From positions 615,840 to 679,839 of the forward strand of contig NZ_NBYK01000001.1 in NCBI RefSeq assembly GCF_002197985.1: a stretch of DNA of 64,000 bases. The letters run 5' to 3'. The stretch's first letter is position 1. Every line of letters begins with the position of its first letter. This document shows, in pieces, positions 40,972 through 50,468 of this stretch. This DNA is from Halopseudomonas aestusnigri (GTDB lineage: Bacteria; Pseudomonadota; Gammaproteobacteria; Pseudomonadales; Pseudomonadaceae). The notes beneath the pieces are model-generated. The model saw only the letters and a program-made list of their open reading frames with translations, ran no database searches and had not been told where the DNA came from. The position numbers were made by a program, and so were the translations under genes.

Positions 40972-42825
40972 TCAGGCCGGCTGGCCGGTTTCCTCCAGGT
41001 CTTCGCCGATGAATCCGCCGGATTGGCGCGCCCACAGACGGGCGTAAACGCCACCCTGTGCCAGCAGCTCGGTATGGGAGCCCTGTTCGATGATCCTGCC
41101 TTGCTCCATCACCACCAGTCGATCCATCTGCGCGATGGTGGACAGGCGGTGAGCGATGGCGATGACGGTCTTGCCGTCCATCAGCCGGTTCAGGTTCTGC
41201 TGGATGGCGGCCTCTACGTCGGAGTCCAGTGCCGAGGTGGCCTCGTCAAGGATCAGGATGGGCGCGTCCTTGAGCATGACCCGGGCGATGGCGATGCGTT
41301 GGCGCTGACCGCCGGACAGTTTGACGCCCCGCTCGCCAACGTGGGCGTCGAAGCCGCGGCGACCCTGGGCATCCTCCAGCGTTGCGATGAACTGATCTGC
41401 TTCGGCGTCTCGGGCTGCCTGCAGCATCAATTGCTCATCGGCGTCGGGACGACCGTAGAGGATGTTGTCGCGCACAGAGCGATGCAGCAGCGAGGTGTCC
41501 TGGGTGACCATGCCAATCTGCTCACGCAGACTGTCCTGCCTGACCTCGGCAATATTCTGGCCATCAATCAAAATACGGCCGCCTTCAACGTCATAGAAGC
41601 GCAGAAGCAGGTTGACCAGGGTCGATTTGCCGGCGCCGGAGCGGCCAACCAGGCCGATCTTCTCGCCAGGGCGGATATGCAGGTTGAGGTGATCCATCAC
41701 GCCGCCGCCCTTGCCATAGTGAAACTCCACGGACTCGAAACGGATATCGCCCTGCGTTACCCGCAGCGCCGGCGCCTGAGGCTTGTCCTCGACCAGCTGG
41801 GGGCGGGAAATCGAACTGATGCCATCCTGCACGGTACCGATGTTTTCAAACAGCGCCGACAGCTCCCACATGATCCACTGCGACATGCCCCACAGGCGCA
41901 GCACCAGGCCAACGGCGACGGCCACGGCGCCGACGCTGATACTGCCTTGCACCCAGAGCCACAGCGCCAGCCCGGCGACGCCCAGCAGCAACAGGGCATT
42001 GAGCAGGTAGAGCAGGGTATAGAGGGTGGTGACCAGCCGCATCTGGGTGTAAACGGTGGTCATGAAGCCGTCCATGCCTTCGCGTGCATAGGCGGATTCG
42101 CGGCGGGCATGGGAGAACAGCTTGACCGTCTGGATATTGGTGTAGCTGTCAACAATTCGGCCGGTCATCACCGAGCGCGCATCGGCCTGGGCTTCGGCGA
42201 CGCGGCCGAGAATCGGGATATAGTGCCGCATCAGCAATACATACCCGACCAGCCATCCCAGCAGAGGCAGTATCAGACGCCAGTCGGCGTTGCCAACCAG
42301 CAGCAGGGTGCCGATAAAGTAGACGCAGATGTAGTTCAGCACGTCGATCAGCTTGATCACGCATTCGCGCACGGCCAATGCGGTCTGCATCAGCTTGGTT
42401 GCAATGCGGCCGGCAAACTCGTCCTGGTAGAACGCCATCGACTGCCGGAGCAGGTAGCGGTGGACCAGCCAGCGGATGCGCATAGGATAGTTGCCCATCA
42501 GCGTCTGGTGCGTCATCAGGCTGTTGACGAAGATCAACGCCGGCAGTGCGACCAGCACCATGAAGGCCATACCCGCCAGCTTCCAGCCTTCTGTTTGCAG
42601 GAAGGTGTCGCGGTTCTGCACTGAAAGCCAGTCAACAATGCTGCCCAGAAAGCCGAACAGCCAGACCTCGGCAATGGCAATGCAGGCCATCAGCAGCGAG
42701 GCGAGAATGATGTAAGGCCAGGCTCCACGGGTGAAGTGCAGGCAAAATGGCAGCAGCCGGCGCGGTGGTTCGCTCAGCTCTTCGGTGGGATAGGGGTCAA
42801 GACGTTTTTCGAACCAGCGGAACAT
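40972..42825 (-). CDS. ABC exporter (fused permease and ATPase, MsbA/MDR type)
   Basis: A 617-residue half-transporter. Six transmembrane helices lie in residues 30-320, then the nucleotide-binding domain with GLVGRSGAGKSTL (Walker A), LSGGQRQRIAIAR (signature) and ILILDEATSALD (Walker B). The start is taken at ATG 42825 (MFRWFEKRLDPYP), the form typical of homologues. The ATG at 42843 adds six residues. Neither has a clear ribosome site. The exported substrate may be a lipid or drug. Confidence 0.9.
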   Translation of the reverse strand: MFRWFEKRLDPYPTEELSEPPRRLLPFCLHFTRGAWPYIILASLLMACIAIAEVWLFGFLGSIVDWLSVQNRDTFLQTEGWKLAGMAFMVLVALPALIFVNSLMTHQTLMGNYPMRIRWLVHRYLLRQSMAFYQDEFAGRIATKLMQTALAVRECVIKLIDVLNYICVYFIGTLLLVGNADWRLILPLLGWLVGYVLLMRHYIPILGRVAEAQADARSVMTGRIVDSYTNIQTVKLFSHARRESAYAREGMDGFMTTVYTQMRLVTTLYTLLYLLNALLLLGVAGLALWLWVQGSISVGAVAVAVGLVLRLWGMSQWIMWELSALFENIGTVQDGISSISRPQLVEDKPQAPALRVTQGDIRFESVEFHYGKGGGVMDHLNLHIRPGEKIGLVGRSGAGKSTLVNLLLRFYDVEGGRILIDGQNIAEVRQDSLREQIGMVTQDTSLLHRSVRDNILYGRPDADEQLMLQAARDAEADQFIATLEDAQGRRGFDAHVGERGVKLSGGQRQRIAIARVMLKDAPILILDEATSALDSDVEAAIQQNLNRLMDGKTVIAIAHRLSTIAQMDRLVVMEQGRIIEQGSHTELLAQGGVYARLWARQSGGFIGEDLEETGQPA

Positions 42826-42943
42826 GCATCGGGCCTGCGACATGAGCTATAGGGCGGGCCGAGCATTATGAGCGCCGCCGGGGCGAGGCTCAAGCCGGCA
42901 CTGCCTTGTGTGTCTCTTGGCGCAAATCGATATCGGATCGTCC

Positions 42944-43723
42944 TCAGAAGAACGGCAGGCCACCGCTGGCAACAAAATGCGGGTTCTCGAAACCGGGTTT
43001 GCCATAGAGCAGCGGTGCGCCATCGAACGTCTGGATCTGGCCGCCAGCGGCCGCGAGTACGGCATGACCCGCTGCAATATCCCACTCCATGGTGCGTCCC
43101 TGTCTCGGATACAGGTCTGCCTTGCCCGCAGCGATCAGGCACAGTTTCAGTGACGAGCCTGCGTTGATCAGGTTACGAACCGGGCGGCCGGCCAGCAGCC
43201 GCTGGAGTGCGTCTGCATCGCCGTGAGAGCGGCTGGCCAGCACATCCATGCCATCAGCGGCAGGCTGGCGCACCCGAATCGCGTGTCGCCCGCTACTGTC
43301 CTGGTAAAACGCACCCCCGGCCAGTGAGCCGGTGTACAACTGATCCAGGGCCGGAGCCAGAACCACCCCCAGTATCGGACGTCCGTGCTCAATCAGGGCA
43401 ATGTTGACGGTAAATTCGCCGTTGCGGTTGACGAACTCACGGGTACCGTCCAGCGGGTCGACCAGCCAGAAGCAGTCGCCGACATCAGGGATGTTGCCGG
43501 CTGCACAGGCTTCTTCTGCCACCACCGGAAAGGACAATGGCAGGGCGGCCAACCCCTCAAGAATAATGGCTTCGGCCTTTTCGTCGGCTTCTGTGACCGG
43601 AGAGGCATCCGCCTTGCCCCGCACGGCAAAATCGCTGTGGTAGATATCCATGATCAGCCTGCCGGCCGCACGACTGAGCGGGATGAGTGCGTCTACGAGC
43701 TGCTGTTGGTCACTGGCCTGCAT
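42944..43723 (-). CDS. cysQ: 3'(2'),5'-bisphosphate nucleotidase CysQ
   Basis: A 259-residue IMPase-fold enzyme that hydrolyses 3'-phosphoadenosine 5'-phosphate formed during sulfate assimilation. The metal motifs are VVAEEAC, LVDPLDGTREF and MEWDIAAGHAVLAAAGG. The GTREF (not GTACF) form separates it from the IMPase at 37769. The 100-base gap before the ABC exporter holds no gene. Confidence 0.92.
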   Translation of the reverse strand: MQASDQQQLVDALIPLSRAAGRLIMDIYHSDFAVRGKADASPVTEADEKAEAIILEGLAALPLSFPVVAEEACAAGNIPDVGDCFWLVDPLDGTREFVNRNGEFTVNIALIEHGRPILGVVLAPALDQLYTGSLAGGAFYQDSSGRHAIRVRQPAADGMDVLASRSHGDADALQRLLAGRPVRNLINAGSSLKLCLIAAGKADLYPRQGRTMEWDIAAGHAVLAAAGGQIQTFDGAPLLYGKPGFENPHFVASGGLPFF

Positions 43724-43787
43724 GGCGGTTCCTGAAACGGTTGAGCGAGCCTGAAGGATACCATCAGGTTCCGCGCAACAGGGTTGT

Positions 43788-44417
43788 TCAGTTCATCTTG
43801 CCGGACAGACTCGACCAGCGCCACTCGGCAGGCTGGGTGCACAGTCCGGCTGCGACCGGACTGTTGTGGACCTGGCGGATGGCGGGCGGTATTTCCCGTG
43901 CGTCCGGAATGTAGCGATCCCAATAGTCGCGCATCCACAGCATGCGTCCGGGTGTTGGCAGTTGCAGCTCTTCCTTGTGCATCAGCATCCAGCGAGTCGT
44001 AGCTGTTTTCCAGGCCTGGACGATGCGCGGCATCGAGTAGGTCGGTTCGAGCAGGATGTGGGCGTGGTTGGGCATGATGCACCAGGCGATCAGCTTGTAG
44101 CGCTTGCGGTTGTGCAGCTCCAGCGCGTCGGTCAGCTCGGCAGCCATCAACGGGTGCTGCAGCAGGCAGCAACCCTTGCCTTGCTGCAGTACTTCTTCCA
44201 GTTGCTGACGTCGCTGCAGTGCCCGCTGGGCCTGCGGGTAGTCCCTGATGGCGTGACTGATGGCGCGCTGGCTGCTTTGCGGAATGGCATCGGCCAGTTT
44301 CAGGGTAATCAGTTGAACATCATAGGGAATCTGACGTTCAGGCTGAGCGTTGGGGCGCTGCCAGCCTTGCCAGAGATGGGTGCGATCAAATCGGGGGCTG
44401 AAGTAGTCGCGGGACAT
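43788..44417 (-). CDS. RAYT-like Y1 transposase (REP-associated)
   Basis: A 209-residue HUH-type protein. The metal-binding histidines are in MPNHAHILLEP and a candidate catalytic Tyr in RDYWDRYIPD, with the ending EWRWSSL. This is the RAYT layout (IS200-related, domesticated). ATG 44417 has ggaaga upstream; longer starts lack one. No terminal inverted repeats or target duplications are apparent at its sides, in keeping with RAYTs being single-copy genes that handle REP sequences elsewhere. Two REP-like elements occur at 5.7 and 8.7 kb. Confidence 0.82.
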   Translation of the reverse strand: MSRDYFSPRFDRTHLWQGWQRPNAQPERQIPYDVQLITLKLADAIPQSSQRAISHAIRDYPQAQRALQRRQQLEEVLQQGKGCCLLQHPLMAAELTDALELHNRKRYKLIAWCIMPNHAHILLEPTYSMPRIVQAWKTATTRWMLMHKEELQLPTPGRMLWMRDYWDRYIPDAREIPPAIRQVHNSPVAAGLCTQPAEWRWSSLSGKMN

Positions 44418-44544
44418 TGATCTTCCTTGTCGTTGTTCCAATGGGAACCTTAGCAGCGGGAAGCTGGAAGTCCTGACGATGAATTCAGAAGATGTGATGC
44501 AAATAGTGTTTTTGGCTCGAGCATGGCTCGAATGGGTGAGGTGG

Positions 44545-44925
44545 CTAAGATCGAACGTGCCGGGTCAACATCAGCCAGGCTGCAATCAGCAGTAGCCCGG
44601 CCACCAGCCCGGTGCTGTTTGCCAGAATGTCCCCCCAGTCGGGGGAGCGGGTGGGGTGCAGTGACTGGACCAGTTCAACAGCCAGTCCGACCAGGCTCAT
44701 AAAGCCGGCGCGGAACCACCAGCGCCAGCGTGGAAAGGCTGCAAAGCTGAGCAGGGTCAGGGCAAAAATGCCTCCGGCGTGATAACCGGAGGCCTGCCAG
44801 GCATAGGCTGTGGGGGGCGGTGTTGGGCGCATGCCCAGGTACAGGCCCAATGCGAGCAGTGCAAAGAATGTCAGTTTGAACCACAGGCTGTAGCGCACCA
44901 TCAGGCGCTCGATGAGCAGCTTCAT
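44545..44925 (-). CDS. VanZ-like family membrane protein
   Basis: A 126-residue protein with four hydrophobic helices. The VanZ-type motif is in the third/fourth segment (GLAVELVQSLHPTRSPDWGDILANSTG). Its ATG is two bases from the YjbH stop, so it closes the exopolysaccharide operon. VanZ-like proteins often accompany surface polysaccharide genes. The role is not known. Confidence 0.85.
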   Translation of the reverse strand: MKLLIERLMVRYSLWFKLTFFALLALGLYLGMRPTPPPTAYAWQASGYHAGGIFALTLLSFAAFPRWRWWFRAGFMSLVGLAVELVQSLHPTRSPDWGDILANSTGLVAGLLLIAAWLMLTRHVRS

Positions 44926-44927
44926 GG

Positions 44928-47051
44928 TCAGCGTGTCAGATTCTGAAAGCTGTTGTCGAAACGGTCCAGATCCCGGTCTTGAGTCAGACGGTAGAGTTCA
45001 TAGTTACGCCAAAGCTTGGCGCCACCATCTCGGGTCAGTGGGTTCCAGCTGAGCGTACCCACGGACTTGGTCGAACTCAGGAAAAAGGCGTCGAAAGGCA
45101 CCCTGAGGTAAACACCCTTGTCGAAGCTGCCTTCGCCAAACTCTTCCTTGGATACGTCGGTAAAGGTTGCCCAGCCACCAAACTCGAAGCCGTTGCGGAA
45201 GCGTCTGGACAGATCAATGGTACCGCCAATGTCCCCGGCCAGATAACGACCTACGCTGCCCTTGATCAGCACGTCATGGAAACCGGTGCGCAGGTAGCCG
45301 GTGACATGGCCTGTCAGCGTCGAATAATCACGGAAGCTGAAGTCTTGTCTGTAGCCACGCTGCTTGACCCAGTTGACGTCTACGCCGACCGCCCAATCGA
45401 CACCATGCGGCCGATAGAGCACCTCAGCGCCAATGCCGCCGTACATGTCTTCCAGCAAACCGGCATACGCCATGCCGAACCAGTCGCGATTGATCTGCTC
45501 GGTCTGCGTATATTGCAGACGGTTCAGCTGAACGTCAGAGCTCGTCAGGTACTGGCGCAGGTCCGTACGAACACGCGGCAGGTTGCTCGGGCCGTCGTAT
45601 TCGAACTTGTCATAGTTGTTCAGCAGGTTGATGCCCACTGTGCCATCAAGCCATTTGTTGCGGTCGAAGTAGAACTGACCGTTGGCGCGCAGCAGGAACT
45701 GGTAGAGGATGAAGCTGTCCGGCCCGCCCACGTTCTGCCGGTAGCCGAGTGCCAGGCCTGCGTTGGCTCGATCAAGCTTGCCGTTGTATACCTCGCCACC
45801 CTGGCGTACCGCGGGAACCGCGTTCTCCATGCCATAGCGCAGAGCACGACGGTCTGTTTCGAAGCGCTCGTATTCGCGCAGTGTCTGTGCATTCACACTG
45901 GTCTGGTTAAGCGCCATGCCATAGGGCTTGTGTACCAGCGTGTACCAGTCGTAGCTGCCTTCTCCCAGGCTGTTATCCAGCACCCGGGCGGCTCGACTCA
46001 TACCCTCCGCATCACTGGGATAGGTGGTCTGCTGGCCGGTAATGACTACCTCATCGCCGTTGACGGCGATACTCTCAACCGCGATCCCGGCGTTGTCTTC
46101 CAGTCTCTGGCTGATATTGGCCCAGTCGACATCTGCGCCACTGACGCCTGCGGGAAGCGGGCGGCGGGGTTCGGGAGCCGGATCCAGCAACTTGGGTGGG
46201 CGTTGTACGAACTTGACGTTGGAGCGCAGGGTAATGCCGAACATGGCCGTATTGCCGCGCTCCCAGGCTGCCGTCAGGTCAACGTTGCTGCCCAGGCTGT
46301 AGAGCACTCCGAGGTTGACCGGGTGGTCCTGCGTCTGGTTGTTACGGAACGGTTCCGACTGGTAATCGTTACCCTCAACCTCCAGTTTCAGCCGCACGTT
46401 GTCCCACGGCGTCTGGTACTCGATACCGCCGAACAATGCGGGGCGACCACTGAAATAGCTGCTGGTATTCAACGTGCCGCCGGGGTCGTCGTTGCGGGCA
46501 CGATCATCAAAACTGTCGCTGATCAGCGACAGGGGATTGCCGAAGTCACCGCGGTTCCCGATGTAGCCCCAGGCTACGCCAAGACTGAAATCCAGGTCGT
46601 AGAAGCGTTTGTTGGCGACAATGAATTCACTCGAGAACAGGCCGGTACCGCCGATGTCGCGAAAACCCAGAGCAACCTGCGGCAGCCAGCGACTCTCTTG
46701 CCAGAGTCGAAACTTGGCATCGATTGCCTTGTCTTTCAGGCTCTGGTCGCTGAAACCCTCGTCGCCATAATTGATGTTGCTGATCGCGATATAGCGGATG
46801 GTACTTTCCAGCCACGGTAGCGGTTGCACCGAGATGCTGTAGCGTGAGTAGGGCGAGGTGCGGTTGGCATTGAAACTGAACTCGCCTGCTGGCGCCATGC
46901 GTGCAGTGGGCGTTTGCAGCAGACCGACACCGCCAAAGTCGTGCTGGGTGGTGCGGTAGCGCGGGTTCTCACTGGCCAGTGCGCAGCTGGCTCCGGCGGC
47001 CAGCAACGGTAGCGTGGATACGGTGGCCAGTCGACGAAGCAGGTTACTCAT
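44928..47051 (-). CDS. yjbH: YjbH/GfcD-family outer-membrane exopolysaccharide protein
   Basis: A 707-residue exported protein. The signal peptide is followed by GGVGLLQTPTARMAPAGEFSFN, the YjbH family start, and many beta-strand pairs, consistent with a large outer-membrane barrel ending QNLTR. In E. coli, GfcD/YjbH is needed for group 4 capsule or Yjb polysaccharide. Its start overlaps the YjbG stop by eight bases. No enzymatic motif is visible. Confidence 0.88.
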   Translation of the reverse strand: MSNLLRRLATVSTLPLLAAGASCALASENPRYRTTQHDFGGVGLLQTPTARMAPAGEFSFNANRTSPYSRYSISVQPLPWLESTIRYIAISNINYGDEGFSDQSLKDKAIDAKFRLWQESRWLPQVALGFRDIGGTGLFSSEFIVANKRFYDLDFSLGVAWGYIGNRGDFGNPLSLISDSFDDRARNDDPGGTLNTSSYFSGRPALFGGIEYQTPWDNVRLKLEVEGNDYQSEPFRNNQTQDHPVNLGVLYSLGSNVDLTAAWERGNTAMFGITLRSNVKFVQRPPKLLDPAPEPRRPLPAGVSGADVDWANISQRLEDNAGIAVESIAVNGDEVVITGQQTTYPSDAEGMSRAARVLDNSLGEGSYDWYTLVHKPYGMALNQTSVNAQTLREYERFETDRRALRYGMENAVPAVRQGGEVYNGKLDRANAGLALGYRQNVGGPDSFILYQFLLRANGQFYFDRNKWLDGTVGINLLNNYDKFEYDGPSNLPRVRTDLRQYLTSSDVQLNRLQYTQTEQINRDWFGMAYAGLLEDMYGGIGAEVLYRPHGVDWAVGVDVNWVKQRGYRQDFSFRDYSTLTGHVTGYLRTGFHDVLIKGSVGRYLAGDIGGTIDLSRRFRNGFEFGGWATFTDVSKEEFGEGSFDKGVYLRVPFDAFFLSSTKSVGTLSWNPLTRDGGAKLWRNYELYRLTQDRDLDRFDNSFQNLTR

Positions 47052-47823
47052 GGTCTGCGGAAGCCTCTACGCCGGTGTACTGGGTTGCAAGCAAGGCTGC
47101 CATCTCGTTATTGAAGGTATTTCCGCTGTCACTGAACAGCGCCGCGCGCAAAGGGACATAGATCATGCCGCCCTCTGCGAGCCAGGCATCTTCGCTGTTC
47201 CATGATGCAACACCCAGACGGGTAACAGCCCCGTCCGGTTGTATCAAATAGATCTCGTCGGGGTTTGCTACCCAGTGACGTGGGCACTGATCGATATATC
47301 GTTGGGGACGCAAGCCCGATACAAAGTCCAGAGTGCAGGTCGCAGTGACCGCTCCGATAACCTTGATCGTACCGGGATTTGCCGGGTAGACCAGATGATC
47401 GCCAGGCTCAAGCAGCGGATTGTAGCGAGCCAGGCGCTGCTTCAGCGGATTCATCTCGGCCTGGATTCTGCCGGTTGTCGGCATTCGCAGTACCTGCTCC
47501 TGCAGATCGGAAAGCAGATCCGTGAGGGAATTGTCGCCTATGGTCGCGGCCTTGACCCGGGCGGTGCCCAGGTCGAACAGAACGCCCGCCTTGAGTTTGC
47601 GTTGGTCCGGTTCCGCGCTCTCACGCAGCAATGCGGCACCTAATGGCCAGCTGTTAACGCTGACGCCGGCTGAGGTTGTCAGATCCAGCAGGCGTAATCC
47701 GTCCCGCCAGGCGTACTCTCCGGGAGACTCAACCTGCCCCTCAACCATCAGGTTGCTGGCCATCAGCGGTGCGCCGGACAGCGCAGGGATCAGCGCAAGC
47801 AGCGGAAGTATCAGCCGTTTCAA
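47044..47823 (-). CDS. yjbG: YjbG/GfcC-family periplasmic protein
   Basis: A 259-residue exported protein with signal peptide MKRLILPLLALIPALSGAPLMA. NLMVEGQVESPGEYAW is the SLBB-like ubiquitin-fold segment known from GfcC, a partner of Wza-type channels. Translation is coupled to yjbF (ATGA overlap) and yjbH. It would act in the periplasm in polysaccharide export. Confidence 0.86.
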   Translation of the reverse strand: MKRLILPLLALIPALSGAPLMASNLMVEGQVESPGEYAWRDGLRLLDLTTSAGVSVNSWPLGAALLRESAEPDQRKLKAGVLFDLGTARVKAATIGDNSLTDLLSDLQEQVLRMPTTGRIQAEMNPLKQRLARYNPLLEPGDHLVYPANPGTIKVIGAVTATCTLDFVSGLRPQRYIDQCPRHWVANPDEIYLIQPDGAVTRLGVASWNSEDAWLAEGGMIYVPLRAALFSDSGNTFNNEMAALLATQYTGVEASADHE

Positions 47824-48467
47824 GGTTGCTTGCCCCGAGCCGGTTGGTGGGTAAACAGCAAGTCAAACCTTGGCAGGCCGGGTGCCGGATTCTGGATGCT
47901 GCGGCGCACGCGGCCGGTGTCCGGGTCGAGCCAGTAGTAATTGGTTGTCTGGAAACCAATCTGCTCCATTCGGATATGTTCGTCGATACGTTGCAGCGAT
48001 TGCTGACCGATTGCCTCAAGGGGGCCGCGATAGTAGACCGCCTCCTGGTGCAGGCCGGTTTGATAGGTCAGCGGCAGATCTACCAGCCGGCTGATGCGGG
48101 TACCGTCGGCTACGCCAATCAGGCCGCTGCGGAATGGATCGTTGGCTGCAAGCGGAACCAGAACGTCGACGTCCATGCCAACCAGCTGGGTAATGCGGCC
48201 GTTATCGGTCTCAAGCTGTTCGGTCACACCTCGCCACTGAATCTGGCCGTGGCTACCGGGCGGTGCAATAAATAGACCCTGAGCACTGGCGGTGGACACC
48301 AGCAGAGTGTCTGCGCGGGGATCGTTTACCCGCTCCGCCGGTATGCGATTGCGGTCTTCGTCGAACAGCAGTCGAAAGGACCTGATGGTGTCTGACGTCA
48401 ACGAGTTGCAGGCGGTCAGAATTAACAGCCCGCACAGCACTGCACCGGTCCGTAGTGAGATCGTCAC
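47820..48467 (-). CDS. yjbF: YjbF/GfcB-family lipoprotein
   Basis: A 215-residue lipoprotein. The lipobox LLILTAC is at residues 14-20. The conserved domain includes WRGVTEQLETDNGRITQLVGMD and a Tyr-rich TNYYWLDPDTG, typical of the YmcC/YjbF group. It lies 12 bases after wza and overlaps yjbG by four bases. Confidence 0.85.
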   Translation of the reverse strand: MTISLRTGAVLCGLLILTACNSLTSDTIRSFRLLFDEDRNRIPAERVNDPRADTLLVSTASAQGLFIAPPGSHGQIQWRGVTEQLETDNGRITQLVGMDVDVLVPLAANDPFRSGLIGVADGTRISRLVDLPLTYQTGLHQEAVYYRGPLEAIGQQSLQRIDEHIRMEQIGFQTTNYYWLDPDTGRVRRSIQNPAPGLPRFDLLFTHQPARGKQP

Positions 48468-48478
48468 TGTCAGACCTG

Positions 48479-49597
48479 TCAGTTGTCGTTACGCAGATCG
48501 TCGTAGTCGCTACCCACCCGAACGGCGGTACCGATGATATTGGCGCTCGGGAACAGCTGGCTGACGAAGCGATTCCAGCGTGTGATGCCGGCGGCGCCAA
48601 CAAACACCACGTCCTGGGGCCGCATTTCGAACTGGTCGGCCAGGATAAAGGCGGATGGAGATTGGGCATTCAGCTGGAAGATGGTCGCTTTCTCGGTTTC
48701 CAGGTTCTCGACACCACGGATAACGTAGACCTCGCGGCCGCTGGACGTTGCGGGGGAGGGGCCGCCGACGGTTGCCAGAACCTCGCTGAGGGTCATGCGG
48801 CTGGTGCTGTAGGACAGCGCGGTCGGCCGTGCTACTTCACCCATCACAAAGACCTTGCGTGCATCGTTGAGCCCCAGATGCAACTTGTCACCGGCCTTGA
48901 GATAGATGTTGCCGATGTCACTGGGATGGCTGGTCAGGTAGTCGTAGTCCAGTGTAAAGACTTGGCCGTTGCGGATCAGATTCAGGCGAGACAGGTCTGC
49001 ACGCTCGCTGTCGATACCGGCCTCACCGACAGCCTGCAGCAGCGTCAGCGGCTGCGAGGTAATGGCACGGAAGCCAGGCTGCATGAAGGCGCCGCTGAGC
49101 GTTACCTTCTGGCTGTTATAGCCAATGATGTTGATGTCGACCTGGGGCTGTTCGATGTACCGAGCCAGGCGTTGGGTAATGACCTTGCGCAGCTCTTCCT
49201 GAGTCATGCCGGCAACCTGGACGCTACCGATAAACGGGTAGAACAGGGTGCCGTCGTCCCTCACGACGCGGGCGTTGGCCTCGGTGGCCTGCTGCTGGCC
49301 GCCGGGTACAGTCAGTTCGGGGTGATCCCAAACGGTGATGAACAGGCCGTCGTTCGGGCCGAGACGATAGTTGTCCGGGGTGTAGTCCAGCAGGGCTGCC
49401 GGTACCTGACGGTTGGGCTGTACGGCCTGTTCCTGGGTCAGCACCTTGGGCGTGATCTGAACCATTTCGACCAAACTTTCCTCGGCGGAGTCTTCGGCCA
49501 GCAGCCTGTCGGTATCCATGTGCATGCCGGGAGAGAACATGCAGGCTTGCAGAAACAGGGCTGAGAGACTCAGTGCGGCGAGAGGAAAGCGGTTCAT
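48479..49597 (-). CDS. wza: Wza-type polysaccharide export lipoprotein
   Basis: A 372-residue outer-membrane channel protein. The lipobox is LFLQAC (Cys19). A poly_export domain (YRLGPNDGLFITVWDHPELTVPGG) is followed by SLBB repeats (VTLSGAFMQPG, VFVMGEVARPTALSY) and a C-terminal helix region (ITRWNRFVSQLFP) of the transmembrane barrel. ATG 49597 (MNRFPLAAL) is used rather than an upstream start. It corresponds to GfcE in E. coli. Confidence 0.92.
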   Translation of the reverse strand: MNRFPLAALSLSALFLQACMFSPGMHMDTDRLLAEDSAEESLVEMVQITPKVLTQEQAVQPNRQVPAALLDYTPDNYRLGPNDGLFITVWDHPELTVPGGQQQATEANARVVRDDGTLFYPFIGSVQVAGMTQEELRKVITQRLARYIEQPQVDINIIGYNSQKVTLSGAFMQPGFRAITSQPLTLLQAVGEAGIDSERADLSRLNLIRNGQVFTLDYDYLTSHPSDIGNIYLKAGDKLHLGLNDARKVFVMGEVARPTALSYSTSRMTLSEVLATVGGPSPATSSGREVYVIRGVENLETEKATIFQLNAQSPSAFILADQFEMRPQDVVFVGAAGITRWNRFVSQLFPSANIIGTAVRVGSDYDDLRNDN

Positions 49598-49690
49598 AGG
49601 TTTGATCTTATTCGCGTTGTTGACGGGCCAGAACAAAAAGCCATCTGATGATAAGGGTCAGATGGCTTCGATTGCTTTAAAAACCGGTGC

Positions 49691-49963
49691 TTAGTTGGAG
49701 CCGGTGGTGCCGGTTCCGCCGGTGTTATCGGAGCTGCCGCCAGAAGAGCCGGCTGCAGCTGCAGCACCGGCAGCCAGGCCAACACCGAGAGCTGCACCAC
49801 CCATTCCGCTCAAGCCACCTTGGGCGTCAGGCAGGGTGTCGCCATTTTGGGTCACGGTCGGATCGTTGACCTGTTGGGTAGTATCATCCTCTGATTGGGC
49901 ATATGTGACGCTGGAAGCAATCAGCAGGCCCGCAGCAATAACTGAAACCAGTTGCGTTTTCAT
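49691..49963 (-). CDS. YjbE/GfcA-like small exported Gly/Ser/Thr-rich protein (1)
   Basis: A 90-residue protein with signal peptide MKTQLVSVIAAGLLIASSVTYA. The middle is acidic, then an Ala/Gly hydrophobic segment (ALGVGLAAGAAAAAG) and a tail of S, G, T and N ending TGTTGSN. The same architecture is known from E. coli YjbE and GfcA, encoded at the matching place in the operon. The role is unknown; it may be an envelope-attached helper of polysaccharide export. Confidence 0.75.
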   Translation of the reverse strand: MKTQLVSVIAAGLLIASSVTYAQSEDDTTQQVNDPTVTQNGDTLPDAQGGLSGMGGAALGVGLAAGAAAAAGSSGGSSDNTGGTGTTGSN

Positions 49964-50079
49964 GGGTATCTCCTTGAGTCCGTGAGCGCGTGCCCACCTG
50001 ATTATACGCAATGACCTTGGCAAGGGAAGTGCAGGCCGTTTGCTACTGTGGTTGGGCAGGCGTGCGCCCAACCCGGTTG

Positions 50080-50397
50080 TCAGTTGGTACCGGTAGAACC
50101 GGTTGTACCACTGGTGCTGTCGGAACCGCCGCCGGAAGAACCCAGTGCTGCACCAGCGCCAATAGCTGCCGTTACCCCCAGGGTCCAGCCGCCAAGATTG
50201 GAAAATCCGCCTTGAGGCTCGGGCTGTTCGGCGATATTGGCCGGCGGTATGGAAGCCGGAGGACGCGGCAGGTCCTGAATCATGGGCGGTTGCTGCTGAA
50301 ACCAGCTCCAGGGCTTGTACCAGAGCGATTGTGCCTGTGCGGCGCCGGCCCCAAGCAGCAGGCTGACGGTGATTCCCGAAATGATCTTGTGCTTCAT
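50080..50397 (-). CDS. YjbE/GfcA-like small exported Gly/Ser/Thr-rich protein (2)
   Basis: A 105-residue second protein of the same plan. Signal peptide MKHKIISGITVSLLLGAGAAQA is followed by a Trp- and Pro-rich stretch (LWYKPWSWFQQQPP), a Gly/Ala hydrophobic segment (TLGVTAAIGAGAALG) and a tail GSSGGGSDSTSGTTGSTGTN. It shares the hydrophobic-segment-plus-GST-tail design with the gene at 49691 but has a longer unique N-terminal half. Duplication with divergence is likely. Confidence 0.75.
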   Translation of the reverse strand: MKHKIISGITVSLLLGAGAAQAQSLWYKPWSWFQQQPPMIQDLPRPPASIPPANIAEQPEPQGGFSNLGGWTLGVTAAIGAGAALGSSGGGSDSTSGTTGSTGTN

Positions 50398-50468
50398 GTT
50401 TGTTCCCGAATAGGTTGCTTACGCTGGCATCGAGTATACGTCACGATGCCAGCGCGTACAGTACTGCG

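Noticed and set aside
39414-46820. Long rightward frames at 39414-40790, 41023-42624 and 44979-46820
   Set aside because: All are mirror frames of the beta-propeller, ABC exporter and YjbH genes, whose motifs are unambiguous on the minus strand.
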